NCBI GenBank assembly: GCA_016294075.1
Contig: JAEDCQ010000011.1
Span: 1 to 56,302, forward strand
Source: Lachnospiraceae bacterium
Lineage (GTDB): Bacteria > Bacillota > Clostridia > Lachnospirales > Lachnospiraceae
Length of the DNA stretch: 56,302 bases
Direction: 5' to 3'
Of this stretch, positions 37,174-45,854 are shown in pieces. A program made the translations under genes and the position numbers. A model generated the notes under the pieces. That model was not told where the DNA came from. It made no database searches and saw only the letters and a program-made list of their open reading frames with translations. Numbering within the stretch: position 1 is the first letter of the stretch; the number at the start of each line of letters is the position of its first letter.

Positions 37174-37974
37174 CTATAACAGCCCTAAATATGACAATCC
37201 CCGGGAAATACCGCTCTCAAATAATGTTCCCGTCACATAATCTGCCATTTTAATAAGTGTTGTAGAAGCATCTCCCATAGCAATTTTGGTATTTACCGCT
37301 TGGAACATATCGATATCATTATTGGAATCTCCAAATGCCACTGTATCTTCTCTGGGAATTCCAAGGACATTTATTAATACTAAAAGAGCCAGCCCCTTCG
37401 AATGCCCTTTGGCAATACATTCTATCGTTGAACCCACAAAGGCCCCCTCATGCCAAATAAAATCGAAAATATCAGATAGTTCTCTTGTTGCGGCATCTGC
37501 GTTGCACCCCGGAAGCCTCTTTGCGCTGATTTTATTAATGTAAAGCTTATCTTCATTGCCTTTTATCGGTAAAAGTCTGTCTCCCAGCTCCTTTGTAATA
37601 AGGTCCGCGTACCAGTCAATAGCCGTAGTATATTCATTAAGATCGTAAAACATGTGACGATTTCCTTCAAGAACAGGAACCAGACCATATTTTCTAAGAA
37701 CTGTAACCGCTCTATTGGCATCAGCAATATCAATTGATTTATCATATACCATCTTTCCATGGTATTCGATACAACCACCCATATTGCTGATTATACCGTC
37801 AAAATCAAGCCTTTCTGCATCCTGGGGCACAAAGGCTCTGCTTCTTCCGGTGCACAGAAAGACCCTGTGGCCATTTCTTTTTAAAGCAGCAACAGAGTCT
37901 TTTACATCTTGTGGTATTCCTTTTTTTATATCCAGGATGGTTCCATCTCCATCAAAAAAAATACACTTTCCCAT
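37174..37974 (-). CDS. Cof-type HAD phosphatase
   Basis: This 266-residue enzyme is of HAD subfamily IIB. Motif I is CIFFDGDGTILDIKKG, motif II contains LCTGRSRAFV, the Lys motif is near AKGHSKGLALLVL, and motif IV is VAFGDSNNDIDMFQAV. These enzymes remove phosphate from sugar phosphates or related small molecules. It is the last gene of the microcompartment operon, six bases after the activase gene, so a role in relieving sugar-phosphate build-up during fucose or rhamnose use is reasonable but not shown. Confidence 0.87.
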   Translation of the reverse strand: MGKCIFFDGDGTILDIKKGIPQDVKDSVAALKRNGHRVFLCTGRSRAFVPQDAERLDFDGIISNMGGCIEYHGKMVYDKSIDIADANRAVTVLRKYGLVPVLEGNRHMFYDLNEYTTAIDWYADLITKELGDRLLPIKGNEDKLYINKISAKRLPGCNADAATRELSDIFDFIWHEGAFVGSTIECIAKGHSKGLALLVLINVLGIPREDTVAFGDSNNDIDMFQAVNTKIAMGDASTTLIKMADYVTGTLFESGISRGLSYLGLL

Positions 37975-37980
37975 TTATGA

Positions 37981-38784
37981 CTATCCACCTACTACGCAAT
38001 TAAGTGATGTATTGTTCGCAACCATTTCGCGTAATTGCTCCATTTTTTCATCCGAAGGCGACTCAACCGTTCCCATTGGATATTCTCTTCCGAGCCCCAT
38101 GTACTTTCCTTCGCCATAGCTGTGATAAGGAAGCAGATGAATCTTTTCTACTCCGGATAAAGAATCAGCATATCTGGCAATATCCAGAATTTCAGCTTCT
38201 GTATCATTAAATCCGGGAATAACCGGAACTCGGATAATCAGATTTGTCATCTTACTTCTTGCAATCTTCATAGCATTTTCTATCATAAGAGTATTCTCCT
38301 TGCCCGTCCACTCTTTATGCTTTGAAGCATTCATATGTTTAATATCCATTAAATAATAATCAAGATACGGAAGAATTTTTTCTATGGTTTCATATTTTGC
38401 ATATCCCATAGACTCAAGAGCGGTATTGACTCCAACCTCTTTACCTGCCCTTAACAAATCTCTGGAAAATTCAGGCTGAAGAAGGCTTTCTCCTCCGGAA
38501 AGGGTTAATCCACCATTCGACCTTTTGTAATATGGCATATCCCTGACAAAGGTTTCCATCACTTCACCAACTGTAACATCACGACCATATATCTTTTCTT
38601 TCCCATTTAAGACCATAGTCTGGATATCATATGACTGTGATTCAGGATTGCAACACCATCTGCATCTCAATGCACATCCCTTCAAAAAGACTATTGTCCT
38701 GATTCCCGGGCCATCATGGATTGAGTATCTCTGTATATCAAATATTCTTCCCTGTGTCTCTAAATAACTCACTTTTGTCTCCAA
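37981..38784 (-). CDS. Glycyl-radical enzyme activase (radical SAM)
   Basis: The 267-residue protein makes the glycyl radical on the diol dehydratase encoded just upstream. The radical-SAM cluster motif is C-x3-C-x2-C at Cys37, Cys41 and Cys44 (GCALRCRWC), and GGLTLSGGESLLQPEF is the SAM-binding glycine motif. Most activases of diol and glycerol dehydratases carry an extra two-cluster ferredoxin insert after the first motif; here only about 25 residues separate Cys44 from the next family segment and contain no Cys set, so the protein is of the short, pyruvate-formate-lyase-activase style. The dehydratase gene ends two bases upstream. Confidence 0.92.
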   Translation of the reverse strand: METKVSYLETQGRIFDIQRYSIHDGPGIRTIVFLKGCALRCRWCCNPESQSYDIQTMVLNGKEKIYGRDVTVGEVMETFVRDMPYYKRSNGGLTLSGGESLLQPEFSRDLLRAGKEVGVNTALESMGYAKYETIEKILPYLDYYLMDIKHMNASKHKEWTGKENTLMIENAMKIARSKMTNLIIRVPVIPGFNDTEAEILDIARYADSLSGVEKIHLLPYHSYGEGKYMGLGREYPMGTVESPSDEKMEQLREMVANNTSLNCVVGG

Positions 38785-38786
38785 AA

Positions 38787-41312
38787 TTATCTGAACTTTG
38801 CCTGTTCTGTTCTCTTAATTATATCATCCTGAAGCGACTTTGAAAGCGTTGTAAAGAGTGCTGAATATCCTGCAACTCTAACAACCAGTCCCGAATATTT
38901 TTCCGGATGAGCCTGTGCATCTAAAAGAGTCTCTTTATCAACTACATTAAACTGCATATGGAATGCCTTCTGATCAAAGAAGCCTCTTACCATTGCAACA
39001 AATGCTTCCAATCCCTGCTCACCCGACATTGCAGAAGGACTCATTTTCATATTAAACAAGGTACCGTTACTTGCAATTGCATGATCCAGTTTAGCAACCG
39101 AGTTACATACCGCTGTCGGTCCGTTCAAATCCCTTCCGGATGTAGGTCCAACTCCGTCCGCAACAGGTGTATGCGCTAATCTTCCATCCGGTGTGGCACC
39201 TGTCTGGGCTCCCAAAGGAACATTGGCAGATACAGGATACAAACCTGCCTGGAAAATTCCTCCTCTGGGATTTTTATAATTTGGAAGAGGTCTTGTATAT
39301 GTATATGCAGCTTCTCTTGCAAGCATATCCACATCATCAATGTCATTTCCATACTTAGGAATACTGTCAATCAAATCCTTGATCTCCTGATATCTTCTCC
39401 TATCCTTTTCGGGAATTTCATAACTCAATACGCCTTTAACCGTGGCTGAAATTACATCAGGTGTGACTTCTACCCCTTGTTTTACCAATTCCTTTCCAAC
39501 ACGTACTGCAATCTCCTCTGCGGTTGTTATATCAAATCCCTGACCAAAGTTCATTTCCAGCGAATTACCAAGCTCCCTTAATGTAAACTTATGCTCTTTA
39601 TATACTAATTCTCTTATCGTATATAACGAATCAGCAACATTAGCAATTCCAAATCCCTGTGGGCCGGTAAAATTATATACAGCTCCGCCTTCCTGAACAG
39701 AAAGACCACGTTTCATACAGTCATCCATAAGCATTGATTGGAATGCCAATGGGGCTCTCTCAGCATGAGCCTTATCAATTGCATTATCAGCATTGACCAT
39801 GAGTTCTATATTATATTCCATCTGCTTTTTATATGCATCAAAGAATTCATCAAATGTTGAAAAGCTCTCAAGAGAACCTGTTTGTATACTTGCAACTTCT
39901 CCTGCATCAATACCATTTGTAAATACCATTTCCAAGGGACGACACATATTAAAGAATGCTGCATCATGCCATCCATCTGTTTTACCCGGAACCTGTGGTT
40001 CAACACATCCAATAATATTGTAATTAAGAGCTTCCTTATAAGGGATTCCTCTTGAACATAATGATGGAATAATTGCATCATCATTATAGTAAGCCGGAAG
40101 TCCAATTCCGGTTCTTGTAAGTTCTGCTGCTCTTATAAGAAGATCGTGGGAAGATCCGCTCCACACTCTTATAGATAATGATGGCATAGGCAGGAATACA
40201 TGCTCAGAGGCAGTAATGCACATAAAAGAAATATCATTCGTTGCATCCATTCCACTTTCATCCTGTCCACCAACTATCAGATTCTGGAAAAGCGAATAAC
40301 CGGCAAATCCTTCCGCAGAGGCTGCATCACGACATTTGTTAAGGTCATTGAATTTTACCCAGATACAGTCAATAAGTTCCTGAGCTCTCTCTCTTGTAAC
40401 TCTGTTTGCCTTAATATCTGACTGATAATATGGGTTAATATATTGATCAAAGCGTCCCGGTGAAATAGAATGTCCGCTGGATTCAATCTGCAATACCTGC
40501 TGCACAAACCAGAATGCCTGACATGCTTCGTACATTGTCTCTGCCGGATGTGCCGGAACTTTTCTACAAACCTTAGCAATTTCAAGAAGCTCTTCTTTTC
40601 TTACAGCATCCTTTTCTTTAGCTGCCATCTCCAGGGCAAGGGCAGCATATCTCTCAGCATATTTTATTACAGCATCACAAGTAATATCCATTGCCTGCAG
40701 AAGCCTTGTCTTTTTAGCAAAATTTTCATCGCCAAATTTACAATTCTCCAGTTCCTGTTTAATCTCTTCTTTATATCCAAGAAGGCCAATCTCCATGACT
40801 CTCCAGTATTTTACAGTTATATGACCAACTCCATTATAAAAATAATTTCCCGGAGTAAACATATTATGCTTAATAGCACGAAGTGCCTCCGGTGCCATAT
40901 ACGATGTCGCCAGCTCAGAAGTTGTTTTTCCGGCCCAATATGCATTAGCCTTCTTCAATCTCTTCTTAGTATCATCTGATATATAGAATGGATCGGCAGA
41001 TCTATGTTCAACGGTATCAAATTCAGCCTCAAGCCACTCATAAGAAAATTCCGGATATGTCTGACATCCTCTTGGAGCTATTGTTGTTGACCCAACAATT
41101 AACTCATATGGTCTGATAATAATAGGAATATTCTCAAGAATATGATAAAATGCCTTGGCTTTTCTAACAACCATAGGTTCATTCTCTGTTTTTAAGAAGC
41201 TCTCTGTTAGCAGTTCAGCCCTTGATGCCTCTATTTCAGGCATCTTTTCGTAAAGATGATCCACTAATTTTTTTATTCTGTCTGTTTTTACTATTGGAGT
41301 TTTATCGTACAT
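38787..41312 (-). CDS. B12-independent propanediol dehydratase (glycyl-radical enzyme)
   Basis: This 841-residue enzyme turns 1,2-propanediol into propionaldehyde. The thiyl-radical Cys436 and Glu438 lie in NIIGCVEPQ, and the radical Gly815 is in VRVAGYSALF. His164, His281 and Ser282 sit where the substrate ligands of glycerol/diol dehydratase are, which separates it from formate-lyase and choline lyase. Fucose/rhamnose context favours propanediol over glycerol. The ATG at 41312 has an AAGGGG site; an upstream frame overlaps the DeoR gene. No N- or C-terminal encapsulation helix is visible, unlike on the other core enzymes. Oxygen-sensitive by family. Confidence 0.95.
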   Translation of the reverse strand: MYDKTPIVKTDRIKKLVDHLYEKMPEIEASRAELLTESFLKTENEPMVVRKAKAFYHILENIPIIIRPYELIVGSTTIAPRGCQTYPEFSYEWLEAEFDTVEHRSADPFYISDDTKKRLKKANAYWAGKTTSELATSYMAPEALRAIKHNMFTPGNYFYNGVGHITVKYWRVMEIGLLGYKEEIKQELENCKFGDENFAKKTRLLQAMDITCDAVIKYAERYAALALEMAAKEKDAVRKEELLEIAKVCRKVPAHPAETMYEACQAFWFVQQVLQIESSGHSISPGRFDQYINPYYQSDIKANRVTRERAQELIDCIWVKFNDLNKCRDAASAEGFAGYSLFQNLIVGGQDESGMDATNDISFMCITASEHVFLPMPSLSIRVWSGSSHDLLIRAAELTRTGIGLPAYYNDDAIIPSLCSRGIPYKEALNYNIIGCVEPQVPGKTDGWHDAAFFNMCRPLEMVFTNGIDAGEVASIQTGSLESFSTFDEFFDAYKKQMEYNIELMVNADNAIDKAHAERAPLAFQSMLMDDCMKRGLSVQEGGAVYNFTGPQGFGIANVADSLYTIRELVYKEHKFTLRELGNSLEMNFGQGFDITTAEEIAVRVGKELVKQGVEVTPDVISATVKGVLSYEIPEKDRRRYQEIKDLIDSIPKYGNDIDDVDMLAREAAYTYTRPLPNYKNPRGGIFQAGLYPVSANVPLGAQTGATPDGRLAHTPVADGVGPTSGRDLNGPTAVCNSVAKLDHAIASNGTLFNMKMSPSAMSGEQGLEAFVAMVRGFFDQKAFHMQFNVVDKETLLDAQAHPEKYSGLVVRVAGYSALFTTLSKSLQDDIIKRTEQAKFR

Positions 41313-41328
41313 TTTAGCCCCTTTCCCA

Positions 41329-42093
41329 TCATTCAGGATATATACACTCAACATTATTTGCCTTAAGATATTCTATCCACATATCATTTGGCTTTTTATC
41401 AGTAACAACTATATCTATTTCTGAAATATCACAAATCTTCGAGAATGCTGTCTTGCCAAATTTCGTTGAATCAACTGCAAGATACACCTTTTCAGCAGCT
41501 TCTATCATGTTCCGTTTTATACTGGACGTTTCATCATTACCATCTGAAATTCCTTTTACAGTATCAAACCCCTTACAGGACATGATTACTTTATCCACAT
41601 TGTATTCTGAAATTGAATCCGCTGCCTTTCTTCCAAGCAATGACATGGAACCTATATTCAATTTACCTCCGGTAGAGATAATCTCTATAGAAGGAGCATC
41701 CGCCAGTTCTACAATATTTTCTATCGAGTTCGTTATTACAGTAAGTCCTTCCAACGGTTTGATGTTCTTAGCAATGAAAACAGCCGTTGTAGAAGCATCA
41801 AGAAAAATATGCTCGCCTTTATTCAGTTGACTGCAAATCAGCTCTGCAATCTTCTGTTTCCCCAACGGATTCGACTGTCTTCTAATATTGAAAGGAAGAT
41901 CAATTCCGCTCTTCTCACTAACTACAGCACCACCATACTCTTTTGTAACGTGCCCCTCTTCTTCCAGCCTTTCAAGATCTCGCCTTATAGTTTCTTCTGA
42001 AACCCCAAATTCTTTGCTAAGTTCTCCAACTATAACTCTTTTCTCACGATATGCCTTTTCAAGAATTAAACTTCTTCTTTGAGCTGCAAGCAT
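41329..42093 (-). CDS. DeoR/GlpR-family transcriptional regulator
   Basis: The protein of 254 residues has an N-terminal winged helix-turn-helix (ELSKEFGVSEETIRRDLERL) and a C-terminal DeoRC sensor domain from about 75 to 235, with FLDASTTAVFIA and the DKVIMSCKGFD segment that bind a phosphosugar in the family. It lies inside the microcompartment operon, between pduT and the diol dehydratase, and is likely the repressor that responds to a sugar phosphate such as fuculose-1- or rhamnulose-1-phosphate. Repeats near the operon promoter at 51430-51482 are candidate operators. Confidence 0.9.
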   Translation of the reverse strand: MLAAQRRSLILEKAYREKRVIVGELSKEFGVSEETIRRDLERLEEEGHVTKEYGGAVVSEKSGIDLPFNIRRQSNPLGKQKIAELICSQLNKGEHIFLDASTTAVFIAKNIKPLEGLTVITNSIENIVELADAPSIEIISTGGKLNIGSMSLLGRKAADSISEYNVDKVIMSCKGFDTVKGISDGNDETSSIKRNMIEAAEKVYLAVDSTKFGKTAFSKICDISEIDIVVTDKKPNDMWIEYLKANNVECIYPE

Positions 42094-42116
42094 AATTCAT
42101 TCCTTCTCCAAAAAAT

Positions 42117-42665
42117 CTAATATATATATTTCATAAGTTTAGCTGAAGGTCTGGCAATAACAGAACTGTCAAGGAACATTCCCTTATCTCCGGCTGAAAC
42201 TTTAGCTGTGTCAATTGCTGCCTGTACTGCGGATACACTACCTGTTATGGTCATGTAACTCTTTCCGCACATCCCCTTTGCCAATCTTAACTCAATAAGA
42301 TCAACAATTGCTGTCTTTGCTGCTATATCTGCTGCAACAATAATTGCAGCTACATCATATGTCTCAAGGATACCAAGTGCTTCAATCTTCTCAGGTGTTG
42401 CTGTGCCATATATTGCAGGGAAAATAGCTTCATGAGGATTTCCCAAAACAAAAGTATCTATAATCTTGTCACCAAATCTTGTAGCTACTCTGTCCACTGA
42501 TGCCCTGACCGCGCTAATTTCACCGGTTACAATAACAACATATTTTCCCGGACAGGTAACCTCTGCCTGTATTATTTCTACATCTGCTGCTTTTACCATC
42601 TCATCCGCCGCAGTAAATCCTGTTGATACTGTTGAACACTCAACCATTCCTATTGCCTTTGCCAT
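42117..42665 (-). CDS. pduT: Trimeric tandem-BMC shell protein (PduT-like)
   Basis: The protein of 182 residues holds two BMC domains (about 4-90 and 95-180), so it should form a pseudohexameric trimer in the shell. It follows PduT from end to end (for example VTCPGKYVV and IARPSAKLMKY). In Salmonella-type PduT the pore loop reads GIGGKCY and its Cys binds an iron-sulfur cluster; here the loop is GMCGKSY, so the pore Cys is present (Cys133) but three places earlier. An electron path between the lumen and the PduS-like protein encoded next door is plausible. Confidence 0.92.
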   Translation of the reverse strand: MAKAIGMVECSTVSTGFTAADEMVKAADVEIIQAEVTCPGKYVVIVTGEISAVRASVDRVATRFGDKIIDTFVLGNPHEAIFPAIYGTATPEKIEALGILETYDVAAIIVAADIAAKTAIVDLIELRLAKGMCGKSYMTITGSVSAVQAAIDTAKVSAGDKGMFLDSSVIARPSAKLMKYIY

Positions 42666-42708
42666 TTATTTACCAAGCCTTTCCTAATGACTTTCATACT
42701 TACTGTTA

Positions 42709-44082
42709 CTAAAGCATTCCCAGACTTTTAAGTCTCCGGCGTTCCTCTTCCGGCATTCCTGTTCCTCTGACAACTATTTCCTTATCAGATACCTTCTCAA
42801 CAACTCCCCACACAGAGCTGTGAATTGGAACACTAAGCCCTTCCGCCGCCTTTGCAATCATCTGTCCCTTATTTATCTTCTCACCCGCTTTAACAATCGG
42901 AATTGCAGGAACACCAATGTGCTGGCTCATTTGAATTCGTACATAATCACTCTCCGGAGTTGTATCAATAAAAGGAGCATCCACATCATATTTTGCCAAG
43001 CCAAGTCTGTTCTCCAATCTGTGTGACGGGACTTTCTTGTACCTGCGATCCGGACTTACCGGAGCCGGTTCCAGTTTGTCAGGCTTTACTCCGGCTACTC
43101 GCAACCCTTTCTTAAATTCCTGAATAATGGACTTTGGCGACAGTCCCTGAGGGCAAGCATATTTTTCGCACAATCCGCAACCACTACAATATGCTGCGTT
43201 GCTAAAAACAAGAAGATCACTTATATCATTGTTTGCTACTGCACGCATAATCTTGTGTGGCTCAATAGGGTGTCCAAGATTATGTCTTGAACACAAATCT
43301 GTACATGTTCTGCACTGACAACAAGCAGAAGAGGCTCTGCGTCTCTCTATCTCCAGATTCTTATTCATCTTTTGAACAATGGTATGATCCTTAGGGAGAA
43401 TAATTATTGCATTTGTGGTTTTTGTCACTACAGTCTTTTCTGTACCAAGATATCCCATCATTGGTCCGCCAATAAGATACGCAGGATCCTTAATTGTTGG
43501 TTTGCCCGCAAGTGCAACCGCCTCAGGAAGTGTAGTCCCTAAAGGAACTCTTACCGTAAGTGGTTTATCAATCTCTCCGACAATAGATACAATCTTATTG
43601 GTCACCGCTACATCCAGATGCACAGCCCTGTACAGGTTATACATCGTCTCAACATTGAATACCACGACATTTTCATCAATAGGTATCCCACCCGGCCTAA
43701 TCACTCTGCCGGTTGCCTCATATATTAAAATCACCTCATCGCCGGCAGGATATTCTGCTCTAAGCTCGCACAGTCTTAAGCTTGGGTAATTCTTTATTTC
43801 TTCTTTAACAGCTTCCACTGTAGAGACATACTCGGATTTGATACCAATAACTGCCTCTTTTGCGCTGAGTGTCTCACGAACCTCATCTAACATCTGCAAT
43901 ATCTCTTCAACATGCGTTGCAAGAAGCTGTCTGTGAAGCTTTAAAAGCGGTTCACACTCTGCACAATTCAAAATAATAGTGTCAGCTTTGTCCGTCATCT
44001 TGGCATAAGTAGGAAATCCGGCTCCACCGGCACCAACAATGCCATGATCACGTGCTATTTTCTTCAGTTCGTCAATATTCAT
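42709..44082 (-). CDS. pduS: PduS-like iron-sulfur flavoprotein
   Basis: This 457-residue RnfC-like protein starts with the glycine-rich nucleotide/FMN site GIVGAGGAGFPTYAKM, continues through an SLBB domain (GEIDKPLTVRVPLGTTLPEA), and has two cluster motifs, CCQCRTCTDLC and CSGCGLCEKYACP, for two 4Fe-4S centres. A C-terminal barrel-sandwich part ends it. In B12-dependent pdu loci PduS reduces cobalamin; this locus uses a glycyl-radical dehydratase, so the protein more likely recycles NADH or feeds electrons across the PduT pore. It lies 43 bases upstream of pduT in transcription order. Confidence 0.9.
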   Translation of the reverse strand: MNIDELKKIARDHGIVGAGGAGFPTYAKMTDKADTIILNCAECEPLLKLHRQLLATHVEEILQMLDEVRETLSAKEAVIGIKSEYVSTVEAVKEEIKNYPSLRLCELRAEYPAGDEVILIYEATGRVIRPGGIPIDENVVVFNVETMYNLYRAVHLDVAVTNKIVSIVGEIDKPLTVRVPLGTTLPEAVALAGKPTIKDPAYLIGGPMMGYLGTEKTVVTKTTNAIIILPKDHTIVQKMNKNLEIERRRASSACCQCRTCTDLCSRHNLGHPIEPHKIMRAVANNDISDLLVFSNAAYCSGCGLCEKYACPQGLSPKSIIQEFKKGLRVAGVKPDKLEPAPVSPDRRYKKVPSHRLENRLGLAKYDVDAPFIDTTPESDYVRIQMSQHIGVPAIPIVKAGEKINKGQMIAKAAEGLSVPIHSSVWGVVEKVSDKEIVVRGTGMPEEERRRLKSLGML

Positions 44083-44084
44083 GG

Positions 44085-44354
44085 TTATTTATTCCACTCC
44101 TGACCTTCATCAACAATACCAACTATTGCTGCATCAATTGGCGAATCCGTCATATCGCATCCAACTCTGGCTGCCGATCCCTGCGCAACAAGGACAAACT
44201 CACCTATTCCTGCGCCAATAATATCAATTGCTACAAGCTTATTCCCTGTAACATTCATGCCCTCAACAGGTTCTACAATCATGAACTTGTTTCCAATCAA
44301 TTTTTCGCTTTTTCTTGTTGAAAAAACGCTTCCGACTACTTTTCCGATTATCAT
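44085..44354 (-). CDS. pduN: Pentameric vertex protein (PduN/EutN/CcmL family)
   Basis: The 89-residue protein closes the twelve vertices of the polyhedral shell. Its match to the family is clear: MIIGKVVGSVFSTRKSEKL at the start, VAIDIIGAGIGEFVLVAQGS in the middle, and DAAIVGIVD at the end. The next gene, pduS, starts two bases past its stop. A stable hairpin at 44395-44418 separates it from pduL, which may lower its level relative to the shell hexamers made upstream. Confidence 0.93.
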   Translation of the reverse strand: MIIGKVVGSVFSTRKSEKLIGNKFMIVEPVEGMNVTGNKLVAIDIIGAGIGEFVLVAQGSAARVGCDMTDSPIDAAIVGIVDEGQEWNK

Positions 44355-44394
44355 AATCCCTACCGTTTATTTCCAATCTGAACTCTTCTTTAAT

Positions 44395-44418
44395 GGTCAG
44401 TGTCTGATTACACTGACC
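44395..44418 (-). other. Strong hairpin inside the microcompartment operon
   Basis: GGTCAGTGT (44395-44403) and ACACTGACC (44410-44418) form a perfect nine-base stem with a six-base loop, in the 83-base gap between pduL and pduN. There is no T-run, so it is more likely an mRNA processing or stabilising element than a full terminator. Confidence 0.65.
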
Positions 44419-44437
44419 ACCAAAGAGATTAACATGT

Positions 44438-45091
44438 TTACATTTTTGAAATAATTCTTGCTACGTCACCCTGCTTAACCTGACATGCATTTGCCTCGTC
44501 AGTATCAATGTGCATCTCCAATGTAAATGAATCATCCACGCGGATTTTAACATTATCAAGAACTGCACCTCGATCCTCTCCCATCCGGACAGAAACATAA
44601 TCTCCATCCTTAAGGCAAGCAGCTGCAGCCTCAGATGGAGTCATATGGATATGTCTTGCCGCAATAATACAGCCTTCATCCAAATATACAACTCCCTTTG
44701 GTCCAACTAAAGCGATTGGTGCCGAACCGACTGTATCACCAGACTGTCGAAGAGGTGCTTTAATACCCAGTGTTCTGGCATCGGTCGCAGATATCTCTAC
44801 CTGGGACTGCTTTCGTACCGGTCCAAGGATTCTGACATTTTCGATGGCCCTAAGCTTAAGCCCCACAATCGTACACTGCTCATTTGCAGCAAACTGACCA
44901 CCCATCAGTTCCTTCTTCTTGGTAAGCTGATATCCTTTACCAAATAGTATTTCTACATCCTTCTGAGTCAGATGAATGTGCCTTGCAGATACACCCACCG
45001 GCACACTCATCTTTGTCTCATTATTTTTTGCACTCTCAATAGCCTGAATAACCAACCTTGTGATTTGTTCAACATTATTATATGTATCCAA
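44438..45091 (-). CDS. pduL: Phosphate propanoyltransferase
   Basis: PduL converts propionyl-CoA and phosphate to propionyl-phosphate and recycles CoA inside the shell. The protein has 217 residues. Residues 1-20 form an amphipathic helix (VEQITRLVIQAIESAK) typical of an encapsulation peptide. Two PduL domains follow; the zinc ligands lie in SARHIHLTQ, AARHIHMTP and EMHIDTDE. The length and the peptide agree with shell-targeted PduL rather than with housekeeping phosphotransacetylase. Propionyl-phosphate then gives ATP through a kinase not in the window. Confidence 0.94.
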   Translation of the reverse strand: MDTYNNVEQITRLVIQAIESAKNNETKMSVPVGVSARHIHLTQKDVEILFGKGYQLTKKKELMGGQFAANEQCTIVGLKLRAIENVRILGPVRKQSQVEISATDARTLGIKAPLRQSGDTVGSAPIALVGPKGVVYLDEGCIIAARHIHMTPSEAAAACLKDGDYVSVRMGEDRGAVLDNVKIRVDDSFTLEMHIDTDEANACQVKQGDVARIISKM

Positions 45092-45126
45092 GATTTACAC
45101 CATCCCAACTATTAAAACTCAGTTCA

Positions 45127-45408
45127 TTACTTAATCTGCGGAAGAATAAGTTCAACATCGCCATGTGGTCTTGGAATAACATGTGTTGCTACAAGTTCTC
45201 CAAGCTTTCCGGCTGCTGCACTTCCTGCCTCTACTGAAGACTTAACTGCTCCAACATCTCCACGTACCATAACTGTTACAAGACCGGATCCAATCTTCTC
45301 TGTCCCAATCAGTGTTACATTTGCAGCCTTGCACATTGCATCTGCTGCCTCAATTGCTGCTACTAAACCTCTTGTTTCAACCATTCCTAATGCTTCAAGT
45401 GATGCCAT
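45127..45408 (-). CDS. BMC-H shell protein (PduA/PduJ-like), copy 1
   Basis: This 93-residue hexamer-forming shell protein has the PduA pattern: ALGMVETRGLVAAIEAADAM at the start, the pore loop TEKIGSGLVTVMVRGD, and the end THVIPRPHGDVELILP. It should be a major facet tile, with a small polar pore for propanediol. It is a close paralogue of the gene at 45855-46136, and a 63-base block at 45241-45303 is identical in the two. Confidence 0.95.
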   Translation of the reverse strand: MASLEALGMVETRGLVAAIEAADAMCKAANVTLIGTEKIGSGLVTVMVRGDVGAVKSSVEAGSAAAGKLGELVATHVIPRPHGDVELILPQIK

Positions 45409-45461
45409 GATTTTTTCTCCTTTTCTTAAAATGCTATGTTATTTGTTCTTTTTAATACAAA

Positions 45462-45821
45462 TTAATTATTTCCTTTTGGTACAAAATCCGGTGGGTCTTC
45501 TCCCAACATCTTAGAATCAGCTGAAGGTTCTTTCTTTCCCTTAAATCTGCTTGCTGACAAAGCAACGATTCTTCTGATTTCCGAATGAGGATTAGGTAAA
45601 ATTCCCGTAGCTGCTGGTTTTTTAATTGCCAAAGTCGCCCCGGCTTCAATTGCCTGCTCTACGGCAGCAATCTCTCCCTCTATTACCAATGTAACCAGCC
45701 TTCCACCGAGTTTGCGTTCCCATGTTGCAAGCTTTACATTGGCTGCTTTACACATTATGTCCAATGCATCCATTGCAGCTACAACCCCTGTGATTTCAAT
45801 AAATCCGTATGCATTACTCAT
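45462..45821 (-). CDS. BMC-H shell protein with C-terminal tail
   Basis: The protein has about 119 residues. A single BMC domain covers 1-88 (YGFIEITGVVAAMDALDIM, pore region WERKLGGRLVTLVIEG), and about 30 residues follow that are polar and probably disordered (KGKKEPSADSKMLGEDPPDF). PduK has a similar domain-plus-tail design but ends in a Cys-rich cluster motif, which is absent here. The tail may contact enzymes or other parts of the shell. The ATG at 45821 has a GAAGG site; an earlier ATG overlaps it. Confidence 0.88.
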   Translation of the reverse strand: MSNAYGFIEITGVVAAMDALDIMCKAANVKLATWERKLGGRLVTLVIEGEIAAVEQAIEAGATLAIKKPAATGILPNPHSEIRRIVALSASRFKGKKEPSADSKMLGEDPPDFVPKGNN

Positions 45822-45854
45822 ACCGGTCATCCTTCTTTTTCTATCCGTTAATTT

